Source: Lysinibacillus telephonicus (GTDB lineage Bacteria; Bacillota; Bacilli; Bacillales_A; Planococcaceae). From it: a stretch of 64,000 nucleotides of DNA. The notes beneath the pieces are model-generated. The model searched no databases. It saw only the letters and a program-made list of their open reading frames with translations, and had not been told where the DNA came from. A program made the position numbers and the translations under genes. The stretch is from assembly GCF_003966145.1 (NCBI RefSeq), contig NZ_RXNR01000010.1:27968-91967 (forward strand), given 5' to 3'. Of the stretch, positions 16,868-24,791 are shown piece after piece. Each line of letters starts with the position of its first letter. The first letter of the stretch is position 1.

Positions 16868-17016
16868 TGAACGAGCGCCTTCCGCTTTTCTTATTGTCCA
16901 GCTTCAGGCGCTAGCTCCTCGACAACTTCGGTGCTTCCTTCAAGGGCAAAAAGCGCCCTTTCGTCAGCCCCTCCAGTTGTTGTCGGAGCTGAACGAGCGC
17001 CTTCCGCTTTTCTTAT
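16868..17016 (-). repeat. Bacillaceae-type intergenic repeat with 27-bp direct repeats at its ends
   Basis: An identical 27-base block occurs at 16868-16894 and 16990-17016 (122 bp period), reading AAGAAAAGCGGAAGGCGCTC on the minus strand. Between them lie GTCCAGCTTCAGGCGC, CTCCTCGACAAC and CGTCAGCCCC blocks, GC-rich against AT-rich flanks. This composition and order matches the dispersed GC-rich repeats found between genes of many Bacillus-group genomes. It is one full unit plus the start of a second. The open frame across it has no ribosome binding site. A decayed relative lies at 9808-9950. Confidence 0.7.
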
Positions 17017-17020
17017 AAAA

Positions 17021-17059
17021 AGCGCATTCGTAAATGCCCCCGCAATTTACGAATACGCT
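17021..17059 (-). terminator. Terminator of the RpiR-family gene
   Basis: A 15-bp stem (17021-17035 with 17045-17059). Its only imperfection is a G-U pair in the minus-strand RNA; five T follow on that strand. It abuts the dispersed repeat. Confidence 0.88.
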
Positions 17060-17072
17060 CTCGAAAGTATGA

Positions 17073-17927
17073 TTAGATATTTTGTGCTTTATCTAAAAAT
17101 AAAAAGTTACTCTCTATTTGTGCATTAGATTTTTGGAATGATGTATATTGTTTTTTATTTTGTGCAACCATTCCTTCAATAAGTGCATGGATTAGTGAAT
17201 GTGATGCTGTAATTACTTCTGTTGAAGAATGCTTATGCCCACCTACCGTAAAGATGACATCTGCATAATCACGAATTGGTGATAAATTTGAGCTTGTAAT
17301 TGCGATTACTTTGGCATTCTTATTTTTCGATAGTTTTGTAATCGTCAATACATCTTCAAGTACAGTATCTAGAGCAATTACGATGAGCAGCGATTGATCA
17401 TCCATTCCGCTAATCTGCTGTACAATATTCTCCACATCGTGCTGGATTTGTTTTACATGCTTGCGATAGCTGCTTAAAGTGCTTGTTAAGAAATTTGCAG
17501 AAGGTGAAGATTGTCTAAAGCCTAATACATATAAGAATTTCATTTCATGCATCCACTTTATAGCTTGTTCGAACTTGTCCTCATCAACTTGTTGAATCGT
17601 ACTTAAAATACTCGTGATATCACGATTCATCACCTCACTGACAAGATGCTCATGTTTTTTTGTTAAAAGCGGATGATCATAAATAGGAGATTCTTTCTTT
17701 TCCATTAGATCTTCTTTAACCTTCTCTTGCAATTCACAAAAACCAGATAATTCCATCGCATAACAGAACCGAATAACAGTCGATTCACTAACACCTATCA
17801 ACTTCCCAACATCGGAAGCTATATGAGTCGCTATGATATTTGGGTTATCAATAACAAATTGAGCAACCTTGCGTTGTCCTCGAGATAAACGGATAAAACG
17901 CTTCTTTATATCATCACATATGCCCAT
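17073..17927 (-). CDS. MurR/RpiR family transcriptional regulator
   Basis: 284 aa: N-terminal HTH_6 domain (about 1-75: ...LSRGQRKVAQFVIDNP, IGVSESTVIRFCYAMELSGFCELQ) and a C-terminal SIS sugar-phosphate-binding domain (about 120-250: LYVLGFRQSSPSANFL, SLLIVIALDTVLEDVLTITKLSKNKNAKVIAITSSNLSPIRDYADVIFTVG). Such proteins sense phosphosugars and control sugar or amino-sugar genes. The frame is open 27 codons upstream, but the ATG at 17927 is the first good start after AAGGAGG (14 bases, long spacing). It is next to niaP on the same strand, with no sugar catabolic operon nearby, so the target is unclear. Confidence 0.88.
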   Translation of the reverse strand: MGICDDIKKRFIRLSRGQRKVAQFVIDNPNIIATHIASDVGKLIGVSESTVIRFCYAMELSGFCELQEKVKEDLMEKKESPIYDHPLLTKKHEHLVSEVMNRDITSILSTIQQVDEDKFEQAIKWMHEMKFLYVLGFRQSSPSANFLTSTLSSYRKHVKQIQHDVENIVQQISGMDDQSLLIVIALDTVLEDVLTITKLSKNKNAKVIAITSSNLSPIRDYADVIFTVGGHKHSSTEVITASHSLIHALIEGMVAQNKKQYTSFQKSNAQIESNFLFLDKAQNI

Positions 17928-18099
17928 TTTAACTTCGACTACCTCCTTATTTTGTAAATTGTACAATTTAATAAGAGATAGGTTAACACTATTATTGATT
18001 GAATACAATGAGTTTTCAGAAAAAACTTTATTATGCTAAATTAGAAAGTCAAAAATTTGTCAAATCTTAGTATGATTCCCTCAAATAAAATTGAAGAAA
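17928..18099 (-). other. Upstream region of the RpiR-family gene
   Basis: Part of a gene-free stretch of about 340 bases between niaP and the RpiR gene. It holds the palindrome at 17956-17969 just before the ribosome binding site of the RpiR gene, and further upstream the niaP terminator. No other reading frame is credible. Confidence 0.45.
17956..17969. promoter_or_regulatory. Perfect 14-bp palindrome, candidate operator
   Basis: AAATTGTACAATTT lies about 30 bases upstream of the RpiR-family start codon, directly before its ribosome binding site. Dyad sites in this position are typical for autoregulation; the link is an inference. Confidence 0.4.
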
Positions 18100-18138
18100 T
18101 GAAAAGACTGACCATTAATTAAGAATTTTTAGGCAGTC
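18100..18138 (-). terminator. Probable terminator of niaP
   Basis: GACTG (18106-18110) plus flanking bases pair with GGCAGTC (18132-18138) with one bulge; TTTTC follows on the minus strand. The loop is long, so strength is moderate. It lies 130-170 bases after the niaP stop. Confidence 0.45.
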
Positions 18139-18270
18139 CCTCTAAATATAAGTTTAAAAATATTACTCCATCAGTACTTAGCATCCTACTTGCAAATGAA
18201 CTATTTAACCCAATTCTCATAATCCTTACTACTGTAAAGGTAATTTGGCAACACACGTTCTTTTTTAAGC

Positions 18271-19503
18271 TTATAATTCTAATTCTGTTTGTTTTGTTTC
18301 TTTTCCTAAAAATAATACCGCTGCAGCCCCAATAAGTATCGATACGCAAAATATTGCAAAAATAGACCCAATACTATATTCAAGCTTTAATAAATAGCCA
18401 ACAAGTAGAGGACCAAAAATTCCTCCTATACGGCCTACTGCGGCTGCTATCCCCGCACCGGTTCCACGAATAACCATCGGATATTGTTCTGGAGTATAAG
18501 CATATAATGCTCCCCATGCTCCTAAATTAAAGAATGATAGTAAAATACCTGATATAAGTAATGCCGTTACGGTTTCAGCATTACCAAATACATATGCACT
18601 TGCAGCAGTACCGATTAAATACGTCACAAGGACGAATTTTCGTCCAAACTTCTCTATAAACCACGCTGCTGTAAAATAACCGGGAAGCTGTGCGATAGTC
18701 ATTATTAGAACGTACTTAAAGCTTGATATTAAGTCAAACCCTTTTCCAACCATTACACTCGGCAACCATAGAAACATTCCATAGTAAGAAAAAACTACCG
18801 TAAACCATAGAATCCAAAGCATCAAAGTTGAACGGACATATTTTTTCTTCCAAACCCCCGCCATATTTTGCATAATGGAACGATTTTTTGCTTCTGGTTT
18901 GGCTGCAAACTGAGGTGAGTCAGGTAAATGCATTCTGATATAAACCGCATAAAATGCTGGAATTGCTGTTAGGATTAAAGCAACCCGCCATCCTTCAATT
19001 GGCCAGAATTCAGCTGGTATTACAAAATAAGAAATAATCGCAGCTATAAGCCACCCTGCAGCCCAAAAGCTTTCTAGCAACACTACTACTCGACCGCGTT
19101 CTTTTGCTTCTACACTTTCCGATACTAGGGTTGAAGCAACTGGCAGCTCCCCTCCTAACCCCATACCAACAAAGAATCGTAAAATCATAAATGCAACAAA
19201 TGTCGTCGTTAATGCAGAGAGACCACTAGCAACAGAAAAAATGATTAAGGTCCACATAAAAATCTGTTTGCGCCCTATTTTATCTGCAAAAATACCAAAT
19301 ACCAAGGCACCAACTGCCATACCAATAGAGTTAATACTTCCTATCCAACCCATTTGTGTAGAATTTAGTCCCCAATCAGCGGCTAATGCGGCGATGACGA
19401 AAGACAATATTCCAACATCCATTGCATCAAACATCCAGCCAACTCCAGCAACTCCTAATAATTTATTGCGTGAAATTGGTGCTGTACTCTTTTTTACTTC
19501 CAC
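18271..19503 (-). CDS. niaP: Niacin transporter NiaP (MFS)
   Basis: 410-aa, 12-helix major facilitator. It matches B. subtilis NiaP (YceI) over long blocks: VGWMFDAMDVGILSF, GWIGSINSIGMAVGAL, the MFS loop ADKIGRK, MGLGGELPVASTLVSE, VEAKERGRVVVLLESFWAAGWL and the second-half TPEQYP motif. It would import nicotinate for NAD salvage. Start is GTG with ACAGGTG about 8 bases upstream. Its upstream region holds three ACAGGTGT-like elements, consistent with control by an NAD-responsive repressor such as NiaR (inference). Divergent from thrC. Confidence 0.9.
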   Translation of the reverse strand: MEVKKSTAPISRNKLLGVAGVGWMFDAMDVGILSFVIAALAADWGLNSTQMGWIGSINSIGMAVGALVFGIFADKIGRKQIFMWTLIIFSVASGLSALTTTFVAFMILRFFVGMGLGGELPVASTLVSESVEAKERGRVVVLLESFWAAGWLIAAIISYFVIPAEFWPIEGWRVALILTAIPAFYAVYIRMHLPDSPQFAAKPEAKNRSIMQNMAGVWKKKYVRSTLMLWILWFTVVFSYYGMFLWLPSVMVGKGFDLISSFKYVLIMTIAQLPGYFTAAWFIEKFGRKFVLVTYLIGTAASAYVFGNAETVTALLISGILLSFFNLGAWGALYAYTPEQYPMVIRGTGAGIAAAVGRIGGIFGPLLVGYLLKLEYSIGSIFAIFCVSILIGAAAVLFLGKETKQTELEL

Positions 19504-19510
19504 TTATATT

Positions 19511-19555
19511 CACCTGTCTTTACATTTGAATTTACACCTATAACAATACACCTGT
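19511..19555 (-). promoter_or_regulatory. Triplicated ACAGGTG-type element upstream of niaP
   Basis: On the plus strand CACCTGT occurs at 19511-19517 and 19549-19555, with CACCTAT at 19535-19541. Read on the minus strand these are ACAGGTG, ATAGGTG and ACAGGTG, the last overlapping the ribosome binding site. Repeats of this kind before a niacin transporter suggest a NiaR-type operator; the match to the known NiaR motif could not be tested. Confidence 0.4.
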
Positions 19556-19616
19556 TTTAATAAAGTGACAAGGAGATTTTGGCCTTTTTATAATTTTGTT
19601 AAATTCTCATTTTCTA

Positions 19617-19646
19617 TTGAAATCTACCTCTAACTTGCGTTAAAAT
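19617..19646 (+). promoter_or_regulatory. Candidate promoter of thrC-thrB
   Basis: TTGAAA at 19617-19622 and TAAAAT at 19641-19646 with an 18-bp spacer, 57 bases upstream of the thrC start. Confidence 0.5.
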
Positions 19647-19702
19647 GTCTTTTATATACAAACAACTGTTCATCCAGTGAGAACAAAAGGAGAATGTTCG
19701 CT

Positions 19703-20755
19703 ATGTGGAAAGGTCTTATAGAAGAATATAAAGAATTTTTACCTGTTACTGAAAACACACCTGCATTAACTTTAAATGAAGGTAATACTCCTCTTATTCA
19801 CTTAGTAAATCTGTCCAAGGAATTAGGCATTGAATTATACGGCAAAATCGAAGGCGCAAATCCAACAGGATCATTTAAAGACCGTGGTATGGTCTTTGCT
19901 GTAGCAAAAGCAATTGAAGATGGTGCAAAATGTGTTATCTGTGCATCTACCGGCAATACATCAGCTGCTGCATCAGCATATGCAGCTCGTGCTGGAATTC
20001 AATCTATTGTTGTAATACCTAAAGGAAAAGTTGCACTTGGTAAATTAGCTCAAGCATGTATGTATGGAGCAAAAATCATCGAGATTGATGGCAACTTTGA
20101 CGATGCACTTGCAATTGTTCGTCAAGTTAGTGAAACAACACCTGTTAAACTAGTCAACTCAGTAAACCCATACCGTATTGAAGGGCAAAAAACTGCTGCA
20201 TTTGAAATTGTAGATAGTTTAGGACAAGCGCCTGAATACCTATGCATTCCTGTGGGCAACGCAGGAAACATTAGTGCCTACTGGAAAGGCTTCAAAGAAT
20301 ATAATGAAGCAAAAAATACTGGTTTACCAAAAATGTATGGCTTTGAAGCAGAAGGTGCTGCTGCAATTGTTAAAGGTGAACCTATTACAAATCCTGAAAC
20401 AGTCGCAACAGCAATTCGAATCGGGAACCCAGCAAGCTGGAAATTAGCTGAGGCTGCGCGTGATGAATCAGAAGGTATTATTGATTCTGTTACGGATGAT
20501 GAAATTTTAGCAGCTTATCAATTAATTGCTCGTTCTGAAGGTATTTTTGTTGAGCCTGGTTCTGCAGCATCACTTGCTGGTGTTATTAAATCCGTTAACA
20601 ACGGCAAAATCACTAAAGGTAGTCACGTTGTTACTGTATTTACTGGCAATGGATTAAAAGACCCTGATACAGCAATGAGCGTATCTAAAGTCGATTTAGT
20701 ATCACTTAAAAATGATGAAGAAGAAATTCGTCAATATATCGAGGGAATTTTATGA
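19703..20755 (+). CDS. thrC: Threonine synthase
   Basis: 350-aa PLP enzyme converting O-phosphohomoserine to threonine. Nearly colinear with B. subtilis ThrC from the first residues ([32 protein letters not shown]). The PLP lysine is Lys59 in [11 protein letters not shown], the phosphate-binding loop is [15 protein letters not shown], and [18 protein letters not shown] is the substrate loop. Two in-frame ATG codons lie near AAAGGAG: the first is 1 base away, the second (19703) 10 bases and agrees with the family start. The thrB start overlaps its last bases (ATGA), so the two are translationally coupled. Homoserine dehydrogenase, usually just upstream, is absent. Confidence 0.97.
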   Translation: MWKGLIEEYKEFLPVTENTPALTLNEGNTPLIHLVNLSKELGIELYGKIEGANPTGSFKDRGMVFAVAKAIEDGAKCVICASTGNTSAAASAYAARAGIQSIVVIPKGKVALGKLAQACMYGAKIIEIDGNFDDALAIVRQVSETTPVKLVNSVNPYRIEGQKTAAFEIVDSLGQAPEYLCIPVGNAGNISAYWKGFKEYNEAKNTGLPKMYGFEAEGAAAIVKGEPITNPETVATAIRIGNPASWKLAEAARDESEGIIDSVTDDEILAAYQLIARSEGIFVEPGSAASLAGVIKSVNNGKITKGSHVVTVFTGNGLKDPDTAMSVSKVDLVSLKNDEEEIRQYIEGIL

Positions 20756-21669
20756 GTAAAAAATGGCAAATCACTGTTCCTGGGAGCACTGCTAACTTAG
20801 GACCTGGGTTTGATTCCATTGGGCTTAGCTTGTCCTTATACTTAAATCTAACAGTGTCTCTATCAGACAAATGGGAAATTATCCATTTATCTGACCATCT
20901 ACCAAAAGAGTTCGAAATAAAAGATCATTTAATCTACAAAATTGCAAAAGAAACAGCAGCCCGATTTAACAAAGAACTACCTGCTTGCCGAATCGAAATG
21001 ACGAGTGAATTACCTTTTGCACGAGGATTAGGAAGTAGTGCAGCAGCTATTGTTGCTGCGATTGAATTAGCCAATATCGTCTGCGACTTAAATTTATCTA
21101 CGCAAGAAAAATTAGATATCTCTTCGCAAATTGAAGGACATCCTGATAATTCATCAGCTTCCGTTCTTGGCGGTTTAACAATTTCCACAATGGATGAAAA
21201 CGGAAATGTCGATACGATTCATATACAAGATTTAGATGCTTCCTTCGTAGTGTTCATCCCGACTGTTGAATTAAAGACTACGGAAGCTCGTAGCGTATTA
21301 CCGGATCAGTATGACCGAAGCCATGCTGTTAGTGCAAGTGCAAATGCTAATATGTTAGCAGCTTCATTAATCTTAAAAGATTATGAACGGATAGGCCGCT
21401 ATATGGAATCTGATTTATTCCATGAGCCATTCCGTGCAAAACTGATTCCTTACTTTAATGAAATTCATTATGCTGCTCGAGAGGCTGGCGCATATGGTAC
21501 AGCACTTAGTGGAGCTGGTCCTACTGTTATATCTATTATCCCGACTGAAATAGAAGAGCAGTTCATCAATAAATTAGAAAAACAGTTTCCTACACATGAA
21601 ATATTATTAACAAGAGCTGATCAACAAGGTGTATGTGTAGTTGAAGTAAAAAATGACGTACTAGCCTAA
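20752..21669 (+). CDS. thrB: Homoserine kinase
   Basis: 305-aa GHMP kinase that phosphorylates homoserine, the step before ThrC. N-terminal [24 protein letters not shown] and the ATP loop [21 protein letters not shown] are diagnostic, followed by [14 protein letters not shown] and the C-terminal motif [17 protein letters not shown]. It starts inside the thrC stop codon region (4-base overlap), giving a two-gene operon ended by a strong terminator. Confidence 0.97.
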   Translation: MSKKWQITVPGSTANLGPGFDSIGLSLSLYLNLTVSLSDKWEIIHLSDHLPKEFEIKDHLIYKIAKETAARFNKELPACRIEMTSELPFARGLGSSAAAIVAAIELANIVCDLNLSTQEKLDISSQIEGHPDNSSASVLGGLTISTMDENGNVDTIHIQDLDASFVVFIPTVELKTTEARSVLPDQYDRSHAVSASANANMLAASLILKDYERIGRYMESDLFHEPFRAKLIPYFNEIHYAAREAGAYGTALSGAGPTVISIIPTEIEEQFINKLEKQFPTHEILLTRADQQGVCVVEVKNDVLA

Positions 21670-21695
21670 GGAATTTGACTTAAAAACTAATACAA

Positions 21696-21738
21696 ATGCC
21701 CAATGAATCATATATTGAATCATTGGGCATCTTTTTTT
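21696..21738 (+). terminator. Terminator of thrCB
   Basis: An 11-bp stem (21696-21706 with 21720-21730), followed by seven T at 21732-21738. Confidence 0.92.
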
Positions 21739-21880
21739 GGTTAGTTATTTGAATATAGCTGGCCAACGGTTTTCATAAGATGTCAACATACCATGATTTT
21801 CAGGATTACTAGTCCTTTTAGTATGAGAAACAGTTTTATTTAATGGTTTATTAAAAATCATTAGAAAGGAGTAGCTCAAA

Positions 21881-22528
21881 ATGAAAATCGGCATAATTGG
21901 AGCGACTGGGAAAGTTGGCAGCAATATATTAATTGAAGCTAAAATGAGGAATCATGATATAACGGCTATTGCTCGAAACAAAAAAGCATTACCAAACATG
22001 AATATTACAATTTTGGAAAAGGAAATCTTTGATTTAACGAAAGAAGATGCAACACAGTTTGATGTACTTGTAAATGCATTCGGTACATTCCCAGGAGAAG
22101 AAAGCCTGCATGTTAAAGCTGGGCGCTATTTAATTTCTTTATTAAAGAATAGTCAAACGAAGCTATTTGTCGTTGGCGGCGCCGGAATTCTATTTAAAGA
22201 TAATGGATATAAAATACGATTAATAGACCTCCCAGAATTCCCTAAAGAATATAAATTAATCGCTAATCAGCAATTACAAAACTTAATCGATTTACAAAAC
22301 TCTTCTATACGGTGGACGTTCTTAAGCCCTTCACCATTATTTGATTCTGATGGCCCTAGAACTGGTCATTATATATTAGGGAAAGATCGACTGCTTTTAA
22401 ATTCACAGCATCTTAGCTATGTAAGCTATGCAGATTATGCCGTCGCAGTGCTAGATGAGATTGAAAATCCACGTTATGAGAATAAACATTTTACAGTAGC
22501 TTCAGAAAATGCTACTACTGCATCATAA
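21881..22528 (+). CDS. NAD(P)-binding Rossmann protein (YwnB/COG2910-like)
   Basis: 215-aa atypical short-chain dehydrogenase/NmrA-type protein. N-terminal MKIGIIGATGKVGSNILIEAKMRNHDITAIARN gives the GxxGxxG dinucleotide loop; DVLVNAFGTF is the second strand, VVGGAGILF the third, RWTFLSPSPLFD the C-terminal substrate region, and SYADYAVAVLDEIENP the closing helix, as in YwnB-like proteins. The catalytic YxxxK of classical SDRs is not evident, so it may be a reductase of the flavin-reductase-like subgroup or a redox sensor. AAAGGAG 9 bases before the ATG. Monocistronic. Confidence 0.85.
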   Translation: MKIGIIGATGKVGSNILIEAKMRNHDITAIARNKKALPNMNITILEKEIFDLTKEDATQFDVLVNAFGTFPGEESLHVKAGRYLISLLKNSQTKLFVVGGAGILFKDNGYKIRLIDLPEFPKEYKLIANQQLQNLIDLQNSSIRWTFLSPSPLFDSDGPRTGHYILGKDRLLLNSQHLSYVSYADYAVAVLDEIENPRYENKHFTVASENATTAS

Positions 22529-22574
22529 TAAAACAAAATAAAAAGAGTTTTCGGCTTTGCCTTTCGCCTTATAC

Positions 22575-22604
22575 AAGAGGACGTCTTATGTAAGACGTCC
22601 TCTT
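22575..22604. terminator. Shared terminator between converging genes
   Basis: A 14-bp near-perfect palindromic stem (22575-22588 with 22591-22604), followed by TTTTAT on the plus strand; the minus-strand tail TTGTAT is weaker. It abuts the stop codon of the ZIP transporter gene. Confidence 0.8.
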
Positions 22605-23423
22605 TTATGCTAATAACAGTAAACTAATAGCCATAACTGCCATCCCTGCTACGAGACCATAAATTGATAAATGCGTTTCATCATATTTTTTTGCAGCAGG
22701 CAATAGTTCATCTAGCGAAATAAATACCATAATTCCTGCAACAGCAGCAAATATTACGCCGAACATAACGTCATTTAAAAATGGCATTAAAATTAAAAAT
22801 GCAACAATCGCCCCAACCGGCTCAGCTAGACCAGAAATGAATGATAATTTAAATGCCTTTTTACGATTGCCTGTTGCAAAATAAATTGGAACAGCCACTG
22901 CAATTCCTTCTGGGATATTATGAATGGCAACCGCAATCGCAATAGCAATACCGACATTTGGATCTTGAATTGCTGACATAAACGTTGCAATTCCTTCTGG
23001 AAAGTTATGAATACCAATTGCTAAAGCAGTAAATAACCCCATTTTCATTAGTTGTTCTTCATTAATTGCTTTTGCATTTAGTTCTGCTGCATGTACGTCC
23101 TCAACAGTTTTTACTTCATGTGGATTATTTTTCTTTGGAATAAAGCGATCAATAAGCGCTATAAATATTATCCCTGCAAAAAATCCGACAACTGTCATCC
23201 AATAGCCCTGTGTTTCACCTAATGCGGCTGTTAATGAATCTTTTGCTTTTACAAAGATCTCTACCAACGATACATAAATCATAACACCCGCCGAAAAGCC
23301 TAATGCAATGGAAAGGAATTTTTTATTTGTTCTAGATGTAAAGAAAGCAATTAATGATCCTACCCCTGTTGCCAAGCCCGCAAATAAAGTTAAACCTAGC
23401 GCTAAAATGACATTACCTTCCAT
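22605..23423 (-). CDS. ZIP family metal transporter (ZupT-like)
   Basis: 272-aa, eight-helix membrane protein of the ZIP family that brings divalent metal (zinc, also iron or manganese) into the cytosol. The helix IV and V metal-site motifs are clear: GIHNFPEGIATF and AVAIHNIPEGIAVAVPIYFATG (His-Asn-x-Pro-Glu-Gly in both), and a charged, His-containing loop (KKNNPHEVKTVEDVHAAEL) lies between helices III and IV. Start ATG 23423 with AAGGA 8 bases upstream. No operator of the Zur or Fur type was seen upstream. Confidence 0.92.
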   Translation of the reverse strand: MEGNVILALGLTLFAGLATGVGSLIAFFTSRTNKKFLSIALGFSAGVMIYVSLVEIFVKAKDSLTAALGETQGYWMTVVGFFAGIIFIALIDRFIPKKNNPHEVKTVEDVHAAELNAKAINEEQLMKMGLFTALAIGIHNFPEGIATFMSAIQDPNVGIAIAIAVAIHNIPEGIAVAVPIYFATGNRKKAFKLSFISGLAEPVGAIVAFLILMPFLNDVMFGVIFAAVAGIMVFISLDELLPAAKKYDETHLSIYGLVAGMAVMAISLLLLA

Positions 23424-23624
23424 TTAGTATCCTTATCCTCTCTTTATTTTTATAATAGTATTATATATTCAAAAGTTTCCTTTGTGCAACTTTTTTTACT
23501 TAAGTTATATCTTATGCACAAGGAAAACTTTTAAATGTAGTCATAACGTCTTATAATATGTTCTTTGTATAATTTGGTTGTTTTGTTATAAATAATGCAT
23601 TTGTTTTCATCTTTCAAATAATTT

Positions 23625-23670
23625 AAAGAGCCTTACTACATAATTTACGTAATAAGGCCCTTTATTTTTG
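23625..23670 (-). terminator. Terminator of the PAP2 phosphatase gene
   Basis: A 15-bp stem (23625-23639 with 23649-23663) that is mismatched on the plus strand but fully paired, using two G-U pairs, in minus-strand RNA. TTTAAATTATTT follows, which shows the working orientation. Confidence 0.8.
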
Positions 23671-23706
23671 AACAGCATATTTTTGATTTCAAAAGGTTTT
23701 GCTCAA

Positions 23707-24321
23707 TTATTTAAACTTACCATTAAGGTGCTTTCTTTTTTTCCACTCATACCAAGCGGCACAAAAAACAAACCAGCTATACCCTAAGCACCACCCAGCT
23801 ATTACATCTGAAGCATAATGTCGGCTTTCAGCAATTCTTGATAGTCCTATAAAGAATGAAAGAACAATAGCCAAAATCCATATTATAATAACTTTCTTTT
23901 TATTTGATAAAATTTCTGATAATAAATAGGCTATTGTAAATAAATACAACAATGAGAGCATTGCGTGACCCGATGGAAAACTAAACGTAGTTAACTGATC
24001 CAGAATCTCAGGTCTAGGACGGTCTATCCAATTTTTTATTAATTGATTTAAAACCTTTCCAGCTGCAACCGTTAACAAAACAAATGCCATTCCTAAATAA
24101 TTTCGTTGTCTCAGCCAAAGAAAAATTAACATAAAAATCGCAACGATAATAATAGTACTTGTATTACCAATATAGTGAAATGCAATAATAAAAGAATTGC
24201 CACCCAAAAGTTCAGACATTGTATTATCTAGCCATATTATCGGAGACTTCTCATAACTTAACAATAATCCAATAAAAATAAACAGAGTAATAATGGCAAT
24301 CGTAAATCTCCAATTTTTCAC
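23707..24321 (-). CDS. PAP2-family membrane phosphatase
   Basis: 204 aa, six predicted membrane helices. The three phosphatase motifs are present: KNWIDRPRP (KxxxxxxRP), FSFPSGHAMLS (PSGH) and GLSRIAESRHYASDVIAGW (SRxxxxxHxxxDV). It probably dephosphorylates lipid phosphates such as undecaprenyl pyrophosphate or phosphatidylglycerol phosphate at the membrane surface (family knowledge). The open frame starts earlier, but GGGGTGG 8 bases before GTG 24321 gives the KNWRFTIAI start. Its own terminator follows. Confidence 0.92.
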   Translation of the reverse strand: MKNWRFTIAIITLFIFIGLLLSYEKSPIIWLDNTMSELLGGNSFIIAFHYIGNTSTIIIVAIFMLIFLWLRQRNYLGMAFVLLTVAAGKVLNQLIKNWIDRPRPEILDQLTTFSFPSGHAMLSLLYLFTIAYLLSEILSNKKKVIIIWILAIVLSFFIGLSRIAESRHYASDVIAGWCLGYSWFVFCAAWYEWKKRKHLNGKFK

Positions 24322-24399
24322 TGCAATTCCACCCCTTGAAAAAGGATAATCTAATTGCATTTTACCATTTGTAATTAAAATATGCCCAAGAACAAAAAA

Positions 24400-24418
24400 A
24401 ATCCCGATATTCGGGATT
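24400..24418 (-). terminator. Terminator overlapping the Hmo-like gene stop codon
   Basis: An 8-bp stem (24400-24407 with 24411-24418) with a 3-base loop and eight T on the minus strand; the right arm includes part of the stop codon. Confidence 0.88.
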
Positions 24419-24731
24419 AATTAATAACATTATATACTTCTTGGCTTGACTCAACTATATAATCTGGTTTCGGTTTTCCAGCATTCTCCTTATGTCCAGC
24501 TATATGATCTGGATGCTTCTCCCAGCCTTTCCATGCTTCCTCTGACTCCCAACGTATCATTATAAGAACCTCTTCATCGCCTCGTCTTACTTTTTTCAAT
24601 AATACTTGTTTATCAATAAAACCAGGTTGTTGCTCTAACAAAGATGGACTACTTTTCTTCGTTGCAAAACGTTCTACAATCTTATCTGAATTTCCTTCAG
24701 TTACAATTATTCGCTTAATTTGAACAAACAT
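24417..24731 (-). CDS. IsdG/HmoA-like antibiotic-biosynthesis-monooxygenase-fold protein
   Basis: 104-aa dimeric ferredoxin-like (ABM) protein resembling small heme-degrading monooxygenases. MFVQIKRIIVTEGNSDKIVERF and RWESEEAWKGWEKHPDHIAGHK match the IsdG layout: Trp70 and His80 fall on the conserved Trp and His, but the catalytic Asn position of IsdG aligns with Lys6. It is just downstream of the iron-siderophore importer on the same strand, which supports a role in iron or heme use. A terminator separates it from the binding-protein gene. AAGGAGG 6 bases before the ATG. Heme turnover is uncertain because of the missing Asn. Confidence 0.75.
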   Translation of the reverse strand: MFVQIKRIIVTEGNSDKIVERFATKKSSPSLLEQQPGFIDKQVLLKKVRRGDEEVLIMIRWESEEAWKGWEKHPDHIAGHKENAGKPKPDYIVESSQEVYNVIN

Positions 24732-24747
24732 TTTTTTCCTCCTTGAG

Positions 24748-24778
24748 AAAAAGCTGTCCTATTTTTGGACAGCTTTTT
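24748..24778 (-). terminator. Terminator of the siderophore-binding protein gene
   Basis: A perfect 12-bp stem (24748-24759 with 24767-24778) with five A/T pairs at its base. Located between the binding-protein gene and the Hmo-like gene. Confidence 0.88.
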
Positions 24779-24791
24779 ATTTTAATAATTA

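Noticed and set aside
16931..17128. 65-aa open frame across the dispersed repeat
   Set aside because: Lies in the GC-rich repeat and runs into the RpiR-family gene on the other strand; no ribosome binding site.
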